A stretch of DNA of 18,893 bases, from the NCBI GenBank assembly GCA_050252335.1, contig JBFWLB010000047.1, forward strand, positions 1 through 18,893. Direction: 5' to 3'. This document shows positions 1 to 7,049 of this stretch, in pieces; position 1 is the stretch's first letter; every line of letters begins with the position of its first letter. The translations under genes were made by a program, and so were the position numbers. This DNA comes from Berkiella_A sp050252335 (lineage in GTDB: Bacteria; Pseudomonadota; Gammaproteobacteria; Berkiellales; Berkiellaceae). The notes below the pieces were generated by a model. That model was not told the DNA's origin, did not search any database, and was given only the letters and a program-made list of their open reading frames with translations.

Positions 1-2
1 CA

Positions 3-323
3 GAACAAGAAAAGCAATCTTTAGATTTTCACTGCTCTATTCAAACCACAAAAACCATTACCAAAGACTTACTTGTTAAACACAACAAACAAGTCTTGAA
101 AATCATTCGTAACAAACAAAGCCCAAAAAATCTCATAAAACAAAAAATTATTCTTTGTGAGGATTATGAGGGCATTAAAATTTATCTGAATAACCATCTG
201 CTAAATTATGAAGTAATTTCAAAACCAAAGACGCCTGCCCCAACCTTAAACAGAAAAAACATGGAGCAGTTCTTAGATAATAACCCAGACTTTAAGGGAT
301 ATTGGATGCTTTTGCCTCAATAG
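3..323 (+). CDS. Transposase C-terminal fragment (5' end outside the window)
   Basis: The frame is open from the left edge to a TAA at 321-323 and encodes about 106 residues. A TTG at 96 could be read as a start, but the frame continues upstream without a stop, so this is better read as the 3' end of a longer gene. The visible part has a pattern that I recognise from memory as the tail of ISNCY/IS1202-type DDE transposases: Q..LDFHC near the start, a basic middle, then IILCEDYEGIKIYL and LLNYEV, followed by a proline/lysine-rich tail. In that family this tail follows the catalytic DDE core, which is not in the window, so activity cannot be judged. The two direct repeats downstream at 407-456 fit the end of the same element. 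It could also be a C-terminal piece of another integrase-core protein. Confidence 0.55.
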   Translation, partial: EQEKQSLDFHCSIQTTKTITKDLLVKHNKQVLKIIRNKQSPKNLIKQKIILCEDYEGIKIYLNNHLLNYEVISKPKTPAPTLNRKNMEQFLDNNPDFKGYWMLLPQ

Positions 324-406
324 CACAGCATGCACTCAATAATCCCTTGGGTGATATGTCACTCAAACTAATTTTTTGCCATGATATCCTGATTTTTTAA
401 CCATTA

Positions 407-456
407 ACCGGACATCTTGCCTTTGCCAACTACCGGACATTTTAACTTTGCTCTAA
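407..456. repeat. Two tandem 25-bp subterminal repeats, probable insertion-sequence end
   Basis: The sequence ACCGGACAT occurs at 407-415 and again at 432-440. The similarity continues as TT..CTTTGC in both copies, giving a 25-bp period. Repeated short blocks near the end of an element commonly act as transposase-binding sites. Their place about 85 bp after the transposase-like fragment suggests the right end of that insertion sequence. The exact outer boundary and any target duplication cannot be fixed because the left end is outside the window. Confidence 0.45.
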
Positions 457-469
457 CAAAAATACAAAC

Positions 470-536
470 AAAAAAATCAGAGTAATTGCACTATTCTTTC
501 ATAAAAGCTTAAGCAAAAGATCACAAGTGCAATTAC
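470..536 (-). terminator. Rho-independent-type terminator of the 1517-residue protein gene
   Basis: GTAATTGCACT at 482-492 is the perfect reverse complement of AGTGCAATTAC at 526-536, an 11-bp stem. On the minus strand the stem is followed by ATTTTTTTG (plus-strand A run 470-476). It begins about 20 bp past the stop codon of the large minus-strand gene, where a terminator would be expected. The loop is long (33 nt) but contains a further short self-complementary run around AGCTTAAGC. Confidence 0.6.
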
Positions 537-555
537 CTCATGACAAATCAAGATG

Positions 556-3500
556 TTACATTATCAACCGATTTTTATTAGAAACGCTATTAATATTGGC
601 ATTATTATCCACCATAGAAAGACATGGCTGAAGTTTGCGCCAACTAAGTATTTTTGCAAATTGCTGATTGACTAACCCTGTCTTATCCATAGCCCGTAAC
701 TCATCAGCATTTAACCAACGCAACACCTCTCCATAATCATACCCATTTTCAATCATATCAGGTAATTTTTGGGCAATCACATCGAAAATTACTCTACGTT
801 TTGCGGAATCTAAAAAGCAAATTATTTTTCCAAAGCCACTACCTTGTTTAATAAAATCAGGGATTCTATCTTTAATATTTTCACACAGCAGTTCGCTTTG
901 CTCTACAGTCAGCCATCTGAGCACTTCAAAAAAATCCTCTCCGTCATGGATAAGGTTTTCAAACTCAGGCATCATTTTCTTGCAAATACGCTCACGCAAA
1001 TCTTTATTTAGCATCCAAGCCACTTTGCCCAATTCTTTGCCATTGACAATAATTCCACAAAGCATAGGTTCTAATGACTCAAAGATTGCAGCACGTTGCC
1101 TAGGATTTAACCAACCAATAAATTTTGTTAAATCTTCTACATTTTTAATTATGTCCGAAAAACCATCTTTCATCTCATTAAAAATAGCTTTGCATTGCTC
1201 AGGCGTTAACCAAGCAAGTACTTGTCCATATTTATCAGCAGTGTTCATGATTTCTAAAATTTTATCTTTAAATATTCCACAAGTAATCTGACAATGAATA
1301 GGCCTAAGCACTGACAGCATATCTCCTAAAGTCTTAGGACTGATAATTACTTTAGAAAATATAGCTCTAAAAGAAGGATTATCTTGCAAGAGAGCATCAC
1401 TATCAAAAGGCATTATATGAAACAAAGCACTCAAATCCTTAGCTTCTTTAATGATTTCTGGATATTTTTTTTCAATAACCTCAGACAAAAATCCATGAAT
1501 CTCTGGCGTTATATTTTTATTATTCATAATGTCTAATATATAATAAAAATCTTGGGGTTCTTTTATAAATTCAGGTATTTTTTCTTTTAATGAAACAAAT
1601 AACTCTGCAAGATATTCCTTTGATAACTTATTAAATACATAATTGAATTCCAAAGCATTATTGATAAGTCCTGGAATTTTCTCTTTATGCTCTTTGTAAA
1701 ATTCGTCTGTTTCACAAGGCTCAAACAACTCAACCACATCCATAAAATTATAAACTGTTTTGATGATTGCATGTATTTCATTTTTAAAAAAAGAATATAT
1801 TTTTTTCCATTCTGAAGGAACAATACGGCTCTTCCTCAGCAGAATAGAAAACTCACTGCCAGATTTTATACGGGCAGAAAAATCTTCACCTAATAATTCA
1901 TCGTGTTCAATTTTATTATGTTGCAAGATAAGCGCCAAATGGAACAACTGTTCTTCAGTCTTGACAAGACCTGGTATCTTACCCATAAAAATATCAAAAA
2001 ATAATTCATTAAGATTATCAGAAGTCAAGTTCCACAAATCTATAAAAATATCATAATCTTCTGTCAGCTCATAAATTTTATCTTTAAAATCCACCAAAAA
2101 ATCCCTAAAAGAATCAAGATGCTTCTCATTATTGAAAAGCGCAAACATATCAACAAGATCACATCCACAGACAATCATATCATGTAATTTAGGCTTAAAT
2201 AATTGATACATGTGGGCAAGATCTGTAGCATTTAAGACTTTAGATATCTCTATAAATTCTTCAAATGTTCCTACAACCGTATCTAAATTATCTTTTATGG
2301 CATAAAAAATAGCATTTATCTGATCTGTAGTTAAATTACAAAATAAATCATGATAATCATTTTCATGATTTATCATGATTTCCGGGAATCTTGGCTGTAG
2401 ATTCGCACACAATATCGCGCATTTTTCCGGGGTTAATTGCTGTATAAATTCCAAATCCCGAATTTTCTTAAAATAACTGAGTGCAGAAACAAGAAAATCA
2501 GGCAGCTTTTTTTTAAGATCATCCTCCTCTAACACGCTAAATATCCAACAAAAATCTTGAGGTGTATTGATTAAAGAGGAGAATTTTTCTTTAAAAATAT
2601 CTATCAGTTCTGACCGATGTTCATGTGGTGTTTTACAATATACATTGCTAAATTTCTCAGCATTTGCAACAAGCATTGGAAGTTTTTCTTTATGTGTATT
2701 AAAAAACTCTGTACGTTGACGGGGTTCAAGACATTCAATAATATTTGAAAAAACATACTCCGAAGTGATAAGCATAGACACTTTTTCTTTAAAAAAGTCA
2801 TATACCTCTGTGGCTATTTTAGAATGCCTGCCCTGTAATCCTGTTGCAAGTGCATAACCTGACATAAATATAGAAAATTTATTTTGCAAACATTCATTCA
2901 ACTCTGCTCTATACTTGGGTGACAATATGGAAAATATATCTAATAAATCCTCATTATTATCAATGAAGTCAGGCATTTGTTTTATATGACTTTCTAAAAG
3001 TGATGTTTTTAATTCATCGGATATTCTATTATATAAGGAAAGAAATGAATCACAATCCAGAATCAGTTCTGGAAGCATCCACTTAAAATCCATATAAAAT
3101 TCTCGAGATAATTCAGATGCTTCTATACCATCGATTATATCGCAAAAATTATGTATATCATGAATCATTTCTTTGAATTTAGGCTTAATGATTCTATATA
3201 ATTCAGCATTATCATTAGCATTCAACACACTACCCAATTTAGAAAACACCTGAGTCCAATCTACAATTTCATTTAAATTTTCTTTCAAAGAAGAAAAAAT
3301 GGCATCAATTTTTTCTTGGCTCAAATCAGAAAAAAAGACCTCATAGTCAGCTTCATCTTGCAAAATTTGTGAAAATTTTGGCTTTAATGCAGCACAAAGC
3401 ACAGCACACTTTTCTGGCGATAATTCACATACGATGTTCTTTAGATCTTCACAAGATTCAATTAGAGGAATCATAATGTTAATTAAAAAATCAAACATTT

Positions 3501-5109
3501 TATCTAAATCTTCCCCTTTAATGTTTTTCAATAAAGCTATAACTGTGTTAATATTTGCACTTTCTACCTTTAAAGCAATAAATAGTTTTGCACATTTTTC
3601 GCAGTCTAAATTCTTAATTATAGTATTTATATCCTGTGCACTACGAATCTGTGAAATACCATTTTTTAGAAAAGCATCAAAAACAATTTCTAAACGTTCC
3701 CCTTCGAGCAACATAAAAATCTGTGCAAATTTTTGAAGATTAATGACGGCATGTAGCCAGTTATCAATAACAGACATAAGTACACGTAAATGCTCAAGTG
3801 GAAGCTCCATAAAATACAAGGGTAGCCCATACCGCTGCGAAAGAAGGAATGCCAAAGCGCGTCGAATATTAAAATTTTTAGATATCTCTTTAATTTCCTC
3901 AGGCGCCAAACTCATAAAGTTATCAAAATCATTCTGTGTCTTTAGAATTGGTGTAATTTCTAGGGCTTGAAGTAGTCTTAAATTTATATATAAGGTATCA
4001 GATCCGATTAACCTGTCTGCATTAATATTTTCTATCAAGATACGCTTACAGTTTTCGTAATGATTCTTTACTCTTGAAAGATGCTCCCTCATCTTTTCAC
4101 CATTGATTTCTAATCCAGCAAGGGCGTCTTCATTATTTCTTATAGCGATTGTTAGAGCAGTTTGACGAGTTGCGACACACGTTTCTAAATTTTCAGTTGC
4201 ATTAGCATTAATACTGGAATTTGATGACAAGTTTAATAGCAAATCAATTTCGGTTTTGAGTTCTAAGGGAAGCATCTGCTTAGTATTTTCACTCAAAATT
4301 TCATAATAAGCATTAAATCGAATAATGGCACTATAGACTTGATTACCAGCATTTGTTTCGCTACCATTAACCGCAGCGCTATTCATCCTTAAATTTCTGA
4401 CAAGCTCATTTAAATGCCCTAATAAGCCTTTATTATTTAACAATAATTCATAATCAGACGCAGCATTAAATAATGCTAAAGTGTCTTCAGAATATGCAAA
4501 TAAACGTCGCAATTCTGATTCATTTATAAATTCATCGCCTTCTGTATTTTCAATAGCATAATCAAAATAATAATTATTTAAACGTGTGCTGTTCATTGGC
4601 ACATTTAATTCTGCTAAGAGCTGCAATGGAATAAGATAATTACCAGAATCTTTTAATATATGGCTTTTTAGCACCGCTTTTAAATTGAGGTTATCTAAAG
4701 GCGGATAATTTTGATGCAGGTTTTCTAAACTAATTCCAGGCATCAAAATAGTGATGGCTGCTTTATTTAATTGCCGCCCTACTACTTCTGCAATATCACA
4801 CAGCAATAAAGTGAGCTCATCTTCTGGACAAACGGTATAGCTTAACAATGTATTCTTTACCATGCTCCAATTTTCATTTAAGGATTTTTCTAATGCCACA
4901 GTAGGATTTTCTTGCAGCAACGCTGCTTCTAGAATAGCAATAATTTTTTCTTTATATTTCCATATCAGATTTTTTTTGAATTCAAAAGGAGGCTGTTGTG
5001 TATGACTTTTTTTTAGAAATCTAATTTTTTCTTTTATTTCTTGATAAACAGTTACATCAACAAAACCATTAATGTCCATGATTTTATTATTTTCATTGGT
5101 ATGCGCCAT
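556..5109 (-). CDS. Giant alpha-helical repeat protein, candidate secreted effector (1517 aa)
   Basis: The start is an ATG at 5107-5109 with a good Shine-Dalgarno (AAGAGG, 5115-5120). No signal peptide, membrane segment or enzyme motif is visible. Residues 1 to about 430 are helical and non-repetitive. From about 440 to 1490 the protein is built of units of about 33 residues with the pattern L.PEQ...IF..K..L..II....DF..VL. The register is exact at the C-terminal end, with units beginning at L1268, L1301, L1334, L1367, L1400, L1433 and L1466. Residues 563-891 and 892-1220 are a visible internal duplication (LSPEKCAVLC versus LTPEKCAILC, later HKEKLP versus HKEKIP). This predicts an alpha-solenoid scaffold for protein binding. 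Units of this style recall large Legionella-type effectors from memory, and the adjacent CaaX phospholipase supports an effector role, but I cannot name a family. The tail 1480-1517 is low in acidic residues and carries no clear E-block secretion signal. Confidence 0.85.
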   Translation of the reverse strand: MAHTNENNKIMDINGFVDVTVYQEIKEKIRFLKKSHTQQPPFEFKKNLIWKYKEKIIAILEAALLQENPTVALEKSLNENWSMVKNTLLSYTVCPEDELTLLLCDIAEVVGRQLNKAAITILMPGISLENLHQNYPPLDNLNLKAVLKSHILKDSGNYLIPLQLLAELNVPMNSTRLNNYYFDYAIENTEGDEFINESELRRLFAYSEDTLALFNAASDYELLLNNKGLLGHLNELVRNLRMNSAAVNGSETNAGNQVYSAIIRFNAYYEILSENTKQMLPLELKTEIDLLLNLSSNSSINANATENLETCVATRQTALTIAIRNNEDALAGLEINGEKMREHLSRVKNHYENCKRILIENINADRLIGSDTLYINLRLLQALEITPILKTQNDFDNFMSLAPEEIKEISKNFNIRRALAFLLSQRYGLPLYFMELPLEHLRVLMSVIDNWLHAVINLQKFAQIFMLLEGERLEIVFDAFLKNGISQIRSAQDINTIIKNLDCEKCAKLFIALKVESANINTVIALLKNIKGEDLDKMFDFLINIMIPLIESCEDLKNIVCELSPEKCAVLCAALKPKFSQILQDEADYEVFFSDLSQEKIDAIFSSLKENLNEIVDWTQVFSKLGSVLNANDNAELYRIIKPKFKEMIHDIHNFCDIIDGIEASELSREFYMDFKWMLPELILDCDSFLSLYNRISDELKTSLLESHIKQMPDFIDNNEDLLDIFSILSPKYRAELNECLQNKFSIFMSGYALATGLQGRHSKIATEVYDFFKEKVSMLITSEYVFSNIIECLEPRQRTEFFNTHKEKLPMLVANAEKFSNVYCKTPHEHRSELIDIFKEKFSSLINTPQDFCWIFSVLEEDDLKKKLPDFLVSALSYFKKIRDLEFIQQLTPEKCAILCANLQPRFPEIMINHENDYHDLFCNLTTDQINAIFYAIKDNLDTVVGTFEEFIEISKVLNATDLAHMYQLFKPKLHDMIVCGCDLVDMFALFNNEKHLDSFRDFLVDFKDKIYELTEDYDIFIDLWNLTSDNLNELFFDIFMGKIPGLVKTEEQLFHLALILQHNKIEHDELLGEDFSARIKSGSEFSILLRKSRIVPSEWKKIYSFFKNEIHAIIKTVYNFMDVVELFEPCETDEFYKEHKEKIPGLINNALEFNYVFNKLSKEYLAELFVSLKEKIPEFIKEPQDFYYILDIMNNKNITPEIHGFLSEVIEKKYPEIIKEAKDLSALFHIMPFDSDALLQDNPSFRAIFSKVIISPKTLGDMLSVLRPIHCQITCGIFKDKILEIMNTADKYGQVLAWLTPEQCKAIFNEMKDGFSDIIKNVEDLTKFIGWLNPRQRAAIFESLEPMLCGIIVNGKELGKVAWMLNKDLRERICKKMMPEFENLIHDGEDFFEVLRWLTVEQSELLCENIKDRIPDFIKQGSGFGKIICFLDSAKRRVIFDVIAQKLPDMIENGYDYGEVLRWLNADELRAMDKTGLVNQQFAKILSWRKLQPCLSMVDNNANINSVSNKNRLIM

Positions 5110-5112
5110 TAT

Positions 5113-5175
5113 TACCTCTTAAAGATTCATCTTAAATAATCAAATTTTATTTAAAAAATCTATTTTTATAGATTT
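5113..5175 (-). promoter_or_regulatory. Leader of the 1517-aa gene with two palindromes
   Basis: Upstream of the gene's ribosome-binding site are two perfect inverted repeats: TTAAATAA/TTATTTAA (5132-5139 and 5147-5154, 7-nt spacer) and AAATCTAT/ATAGATTT (5156-5163 and 5168-5175, 4-nt spacer). Both lie in the likely 5' untranslated or promoter zone and could be operator sites or leader hairpins. In AT-rich DNA such palindromes also arise by chance. I could not assign convincing -35/-10 hexamers. Confidence 0.35.
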
Positions 5176-5539
5176 CACAATAATATTTGACCTCAACATT
5201 CTATATTTAACCTACGTGGTTATTTAGATGATTAGATAAGGGGGTGGATACTACCCAAATTAATTTCAAATGTCAAAAAACATATATATTTTTCAGAAAA
5301 AACAACAATTGTTCTATATTATAAAACACTCTGTTCGAAGTTTTTCAATATCTAAAAATATCAAAATTAATCACTTCTGTATTGAAATAGCAATCATGGG
5401 TATGGCTGCTATTGTTTTTTGGACATCAAAGTATTTATTTGATTTTCTAAACAATAGCTTAAAGATAAATCCATGTAAAACATGGATTAGAAATGTGCTA
5501 GCTCATCAGTGCAATCGCTCTGTACATATGTCGATTCTC
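5176..5539. other. Intergenic region between the two effector-like genes
   Basis: AT-rich spacer upstream of the 1517-aa gene and downstream of the phospholipase gene. It probably holds the promoter of the former on the minus strand and a small hairpin at 5468-5488. A plus-strand reading frame (5270-5581) crosses this region and runs into the phospholipase gene, but it lacks a Shine-Dalgarno and is not called. Confidence 0.5.
5468..5488 (-). terminator. Hairpin downstream of the phospholipase gene
   Basis: AATCCATGT (5468-5476) and ACATGGATT (5480-5488) form a perfect 9-bp stem with a 3-nt loop, about 52 bp past the phospholipase stop on the minus strand. The following minus-strand sequence, TATCTTTAAG, is only weakly U-rich. 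This may be a weak terminator or an RNA-stabilising hairpin rather than a classical terminator. Confidence 0.4.
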
Positions 5540-6826
5540 TCAAATCAGCGTACACCAACCTTTGTTTGGGGATATTTCTAAATCACTGAATTTTTCTTGT
5601 AATTTATCTATATCTTTAGGCGCAGATTCGTCTTTAACAGAAAGGTTGGCACTTGAGGTTGTTGCTTCAGGTTTTTGTGTATGTTCAAGTATATAATTAA
5701 ATTGTGGTAAATAATGCCAATGACTGCCCAAAGCATCATCAACCTCTGATAGATGTAAGCCTGGTACCAAGATTGGCATACTTTCAAATTCAGAAATTGA
5801 AATAGGATAATTCAACGCATGCATATGCTCTAACAATATTGTATCAAAGTGCTTTGATGTATATTCCGGAAAATTCATCATAAAAAATCGAACAGTACCA
5901 TAAATGCCTGATTGAATGAGGGCATCTTTTCTTTCTGCAGATAAAGTAAAATCCAAATTATCTACATCTAGAGTATCGCAATAAATCAGCCTATCCTTAT
6001 AAGCACTTTTGGAGAGATTTCTGAGCTGAACGTTATACATGGCAACAGCATGTGAATACAAGAGCTGTGAAAGACTTTTGACCTCTATCTCATTCGGCAT
6101 ATCACCATGGATGATGTACTTTAATCTATCCAAACTATCAAGCCAAACAGCCAACATCAATGGATTAGGCTCACCTTGGATATGTTCAAATAACAAGATG
6201 GGACAGTCACTTTGCAATCCACCATCTGAATAAAGTTTTCCTTTAATCTCTTTAGGAGTAAAAAAACCTGTATAAGCCATGGATGCACTTAAAGCAAGTG
6301 CAATAGGTACATCATTATGGGACGAAGTATGAGAAAACTCTTCATTGAAACCAGATTGAATATTACAAGCCTCTATATACAAATGCTTCATTTTTTGTGC
6401 TGAGACTTCATGATCAAGCACCATTTTTTTCTCATGCCAATCTAAAAACGTGGCATTTTCATCGCCTGTAACTTCTTTTATTATTTTTTGAAACCATTTT
6501 GTTAATCCATCTCCTGAATGCAGTCCCATATTTTGATGTAAACGTATGGGCGCCATGAATGCCCATTCTTGGTAGATGAGTTGCTGAAAATCAAGTGAAT
6601 TTAATTCTGTCATAATACGTTCAACAGACCAACCTGTTGCAATTAATAAAGCAGCAATAGCGCCTGCTGAACTGCCAGCTACCATGTCAATTTCATCTAA
6701 CAACGCTAAACGCTTTAAAGCAATAGCAACGCCTAAATGAATAAAGCCCCTGGAGCCACCGCCCTTAAGCGCCAAAAATCGAAACAGAGGTATTTTTTCA
6801 GGTGTTATAGAAGGTCCTTTTTGCAT
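5540..6826 (-). CDS. Patatin-like phospholipase with C-terminal CaaX motif (428 aa)
   Basis: This is a patatin-family lipid acyl hydrolase, expected to cleave fatty acids from phospholipids. The glycine-rich oxyanion loop GGGSRG is at residues 22-27, the nucleophile motif GSSAG at 51-55 (Ser53), and the catalytic aspartate in SDGG at Asp201. The Ser-Asp dyad is therefore complete. No signal peptide is present, so Sec export is not expected. Residues about 260-420 form a C-terminal extension without a recognised fold. The protein ends in GWCTLI: CTLI fits a CaaX box with a final residue suited to geranylgeranyl transfer, a modification made only by eukaryotic enzymes. Legionella effectors with CaaX boxes are known to be prenylated by the host, so this protein likely acts on host membranes after injection (inference). 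The ATG start has AAGGA (6836-6840) upstream. The next gene on the strand is the 1517-aa repeat protein, after a 430-bp gap. Confidence 0.92.
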   Translation of the reverse strand: MQKGPSITPEKIPLFRFLALKGGGSRGFIHLGVAIALKRLALLDEIDMVAGSSAGAIAALLIATGWSVERIMTELNSLDFQQLIYQEWAFMAPIRLHQNMGLHSGDGLTKWFQKIIKEVTGDENATFLDWHEKKMVLDHEVSAQKMKHLYIEACNIQSGFNEEFSHTSSHNDVPIALALSASMAYTGFFTPKEIKGKLYSDGGLQSDCPILLFEHIQGEPNPLMLAVWLDSLDRLKYIIHGDMPNEIEVKSLSQLLYSHAVAMYNVQLRNLSKSAYKDRLIYCDTLDVDNLDFTLSAERKDALIQSGIYGTVRFFMMNFPEYTSKHFDTILLEHMHALNYPISISEFESMPILVPGLHLSEVDDALGSHWHYLPQFNYILEHTQKPEATTSSANLSVKDESAPKDIDKLQEKFSDLEISPNKGWCTLI

Positions 6827-6906
6827 TGCAACGAATCCTTGTTGCCTTGAATGTTTTCAGCATAAAGCAAAATAGAAATATAATATACTCATAGCTGTCG
6901 ATTTTT

Positions 6907-7005
6907 GCCCGCGAGGGGCACAATGTAGGTGAGGCGGAAGAGAGTGAATCCCCAGGAGTGCACAAATAGTGCAGACTTAAGGTGAAAGAACGCTGCCAAC
7001 AAGGC
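6907..7005. repeat. GC-rich non-coding block, probable dispersed extragenic repeat
   Basis: By my count 55 of these 99 bases are G or C, in a neighbourhood that is roughly one-third GC. It contains two small inverted repeats, GCCC/GGGC at 6907-6919 and TGCAC/GTGCA around 6959-6973. No open reading frame uses it on either strand. The sharp composition change and lack of coding suggest a mobile or dispersed repeat, or a structured RNA. It sits between the cyclase stop (7050) and the phospholipase start (6826), so it may lie in the phospholipase leader. Confidence 0.5.
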
Positions 7006-7049
7006 CTAAAATTCGAATGTGAAGAGTATAAATACAGAATTTTTTAGTT

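Larger units (their letters stand above)
324..555. other. Non-coding gap between transposase fragment and the large repeat protein gene
   Basis: No credible gene is seen here. The stretch holds the probable insertion-sequence end (407-456) and a hairpin with a U-rich tail that serves the minus-strand gene (470-536). Between them it is plain AT-rich sequence. Confidence 0.6.

Noticed and set aside
96..323. Stand-alone 75-residue gene starting at TTG 96
   Set aside because: The frame is open all the way to the window edge and the residues upstream continue the same transposase-like pattern, so it is a truncated view of a longer gene.
5270..5581. Plus-strand reading frame of 103 codons in the gap between the two effector-like genes
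   Set aside because: It has no Shine-Dalgarno, runs 42 bp into the antisense of the patatin gene, crosses the hairpin at 5468-5488, and shows no recognisable domain. It is more likely a chance frame in AT-rich DNA.
6907..6919. GCCC/GGGC hairpin as a transcription terminator
   Set aside because: The stem is only four pairs and neither strand has a T run after it. The T run lies before the stem on the plus strand.
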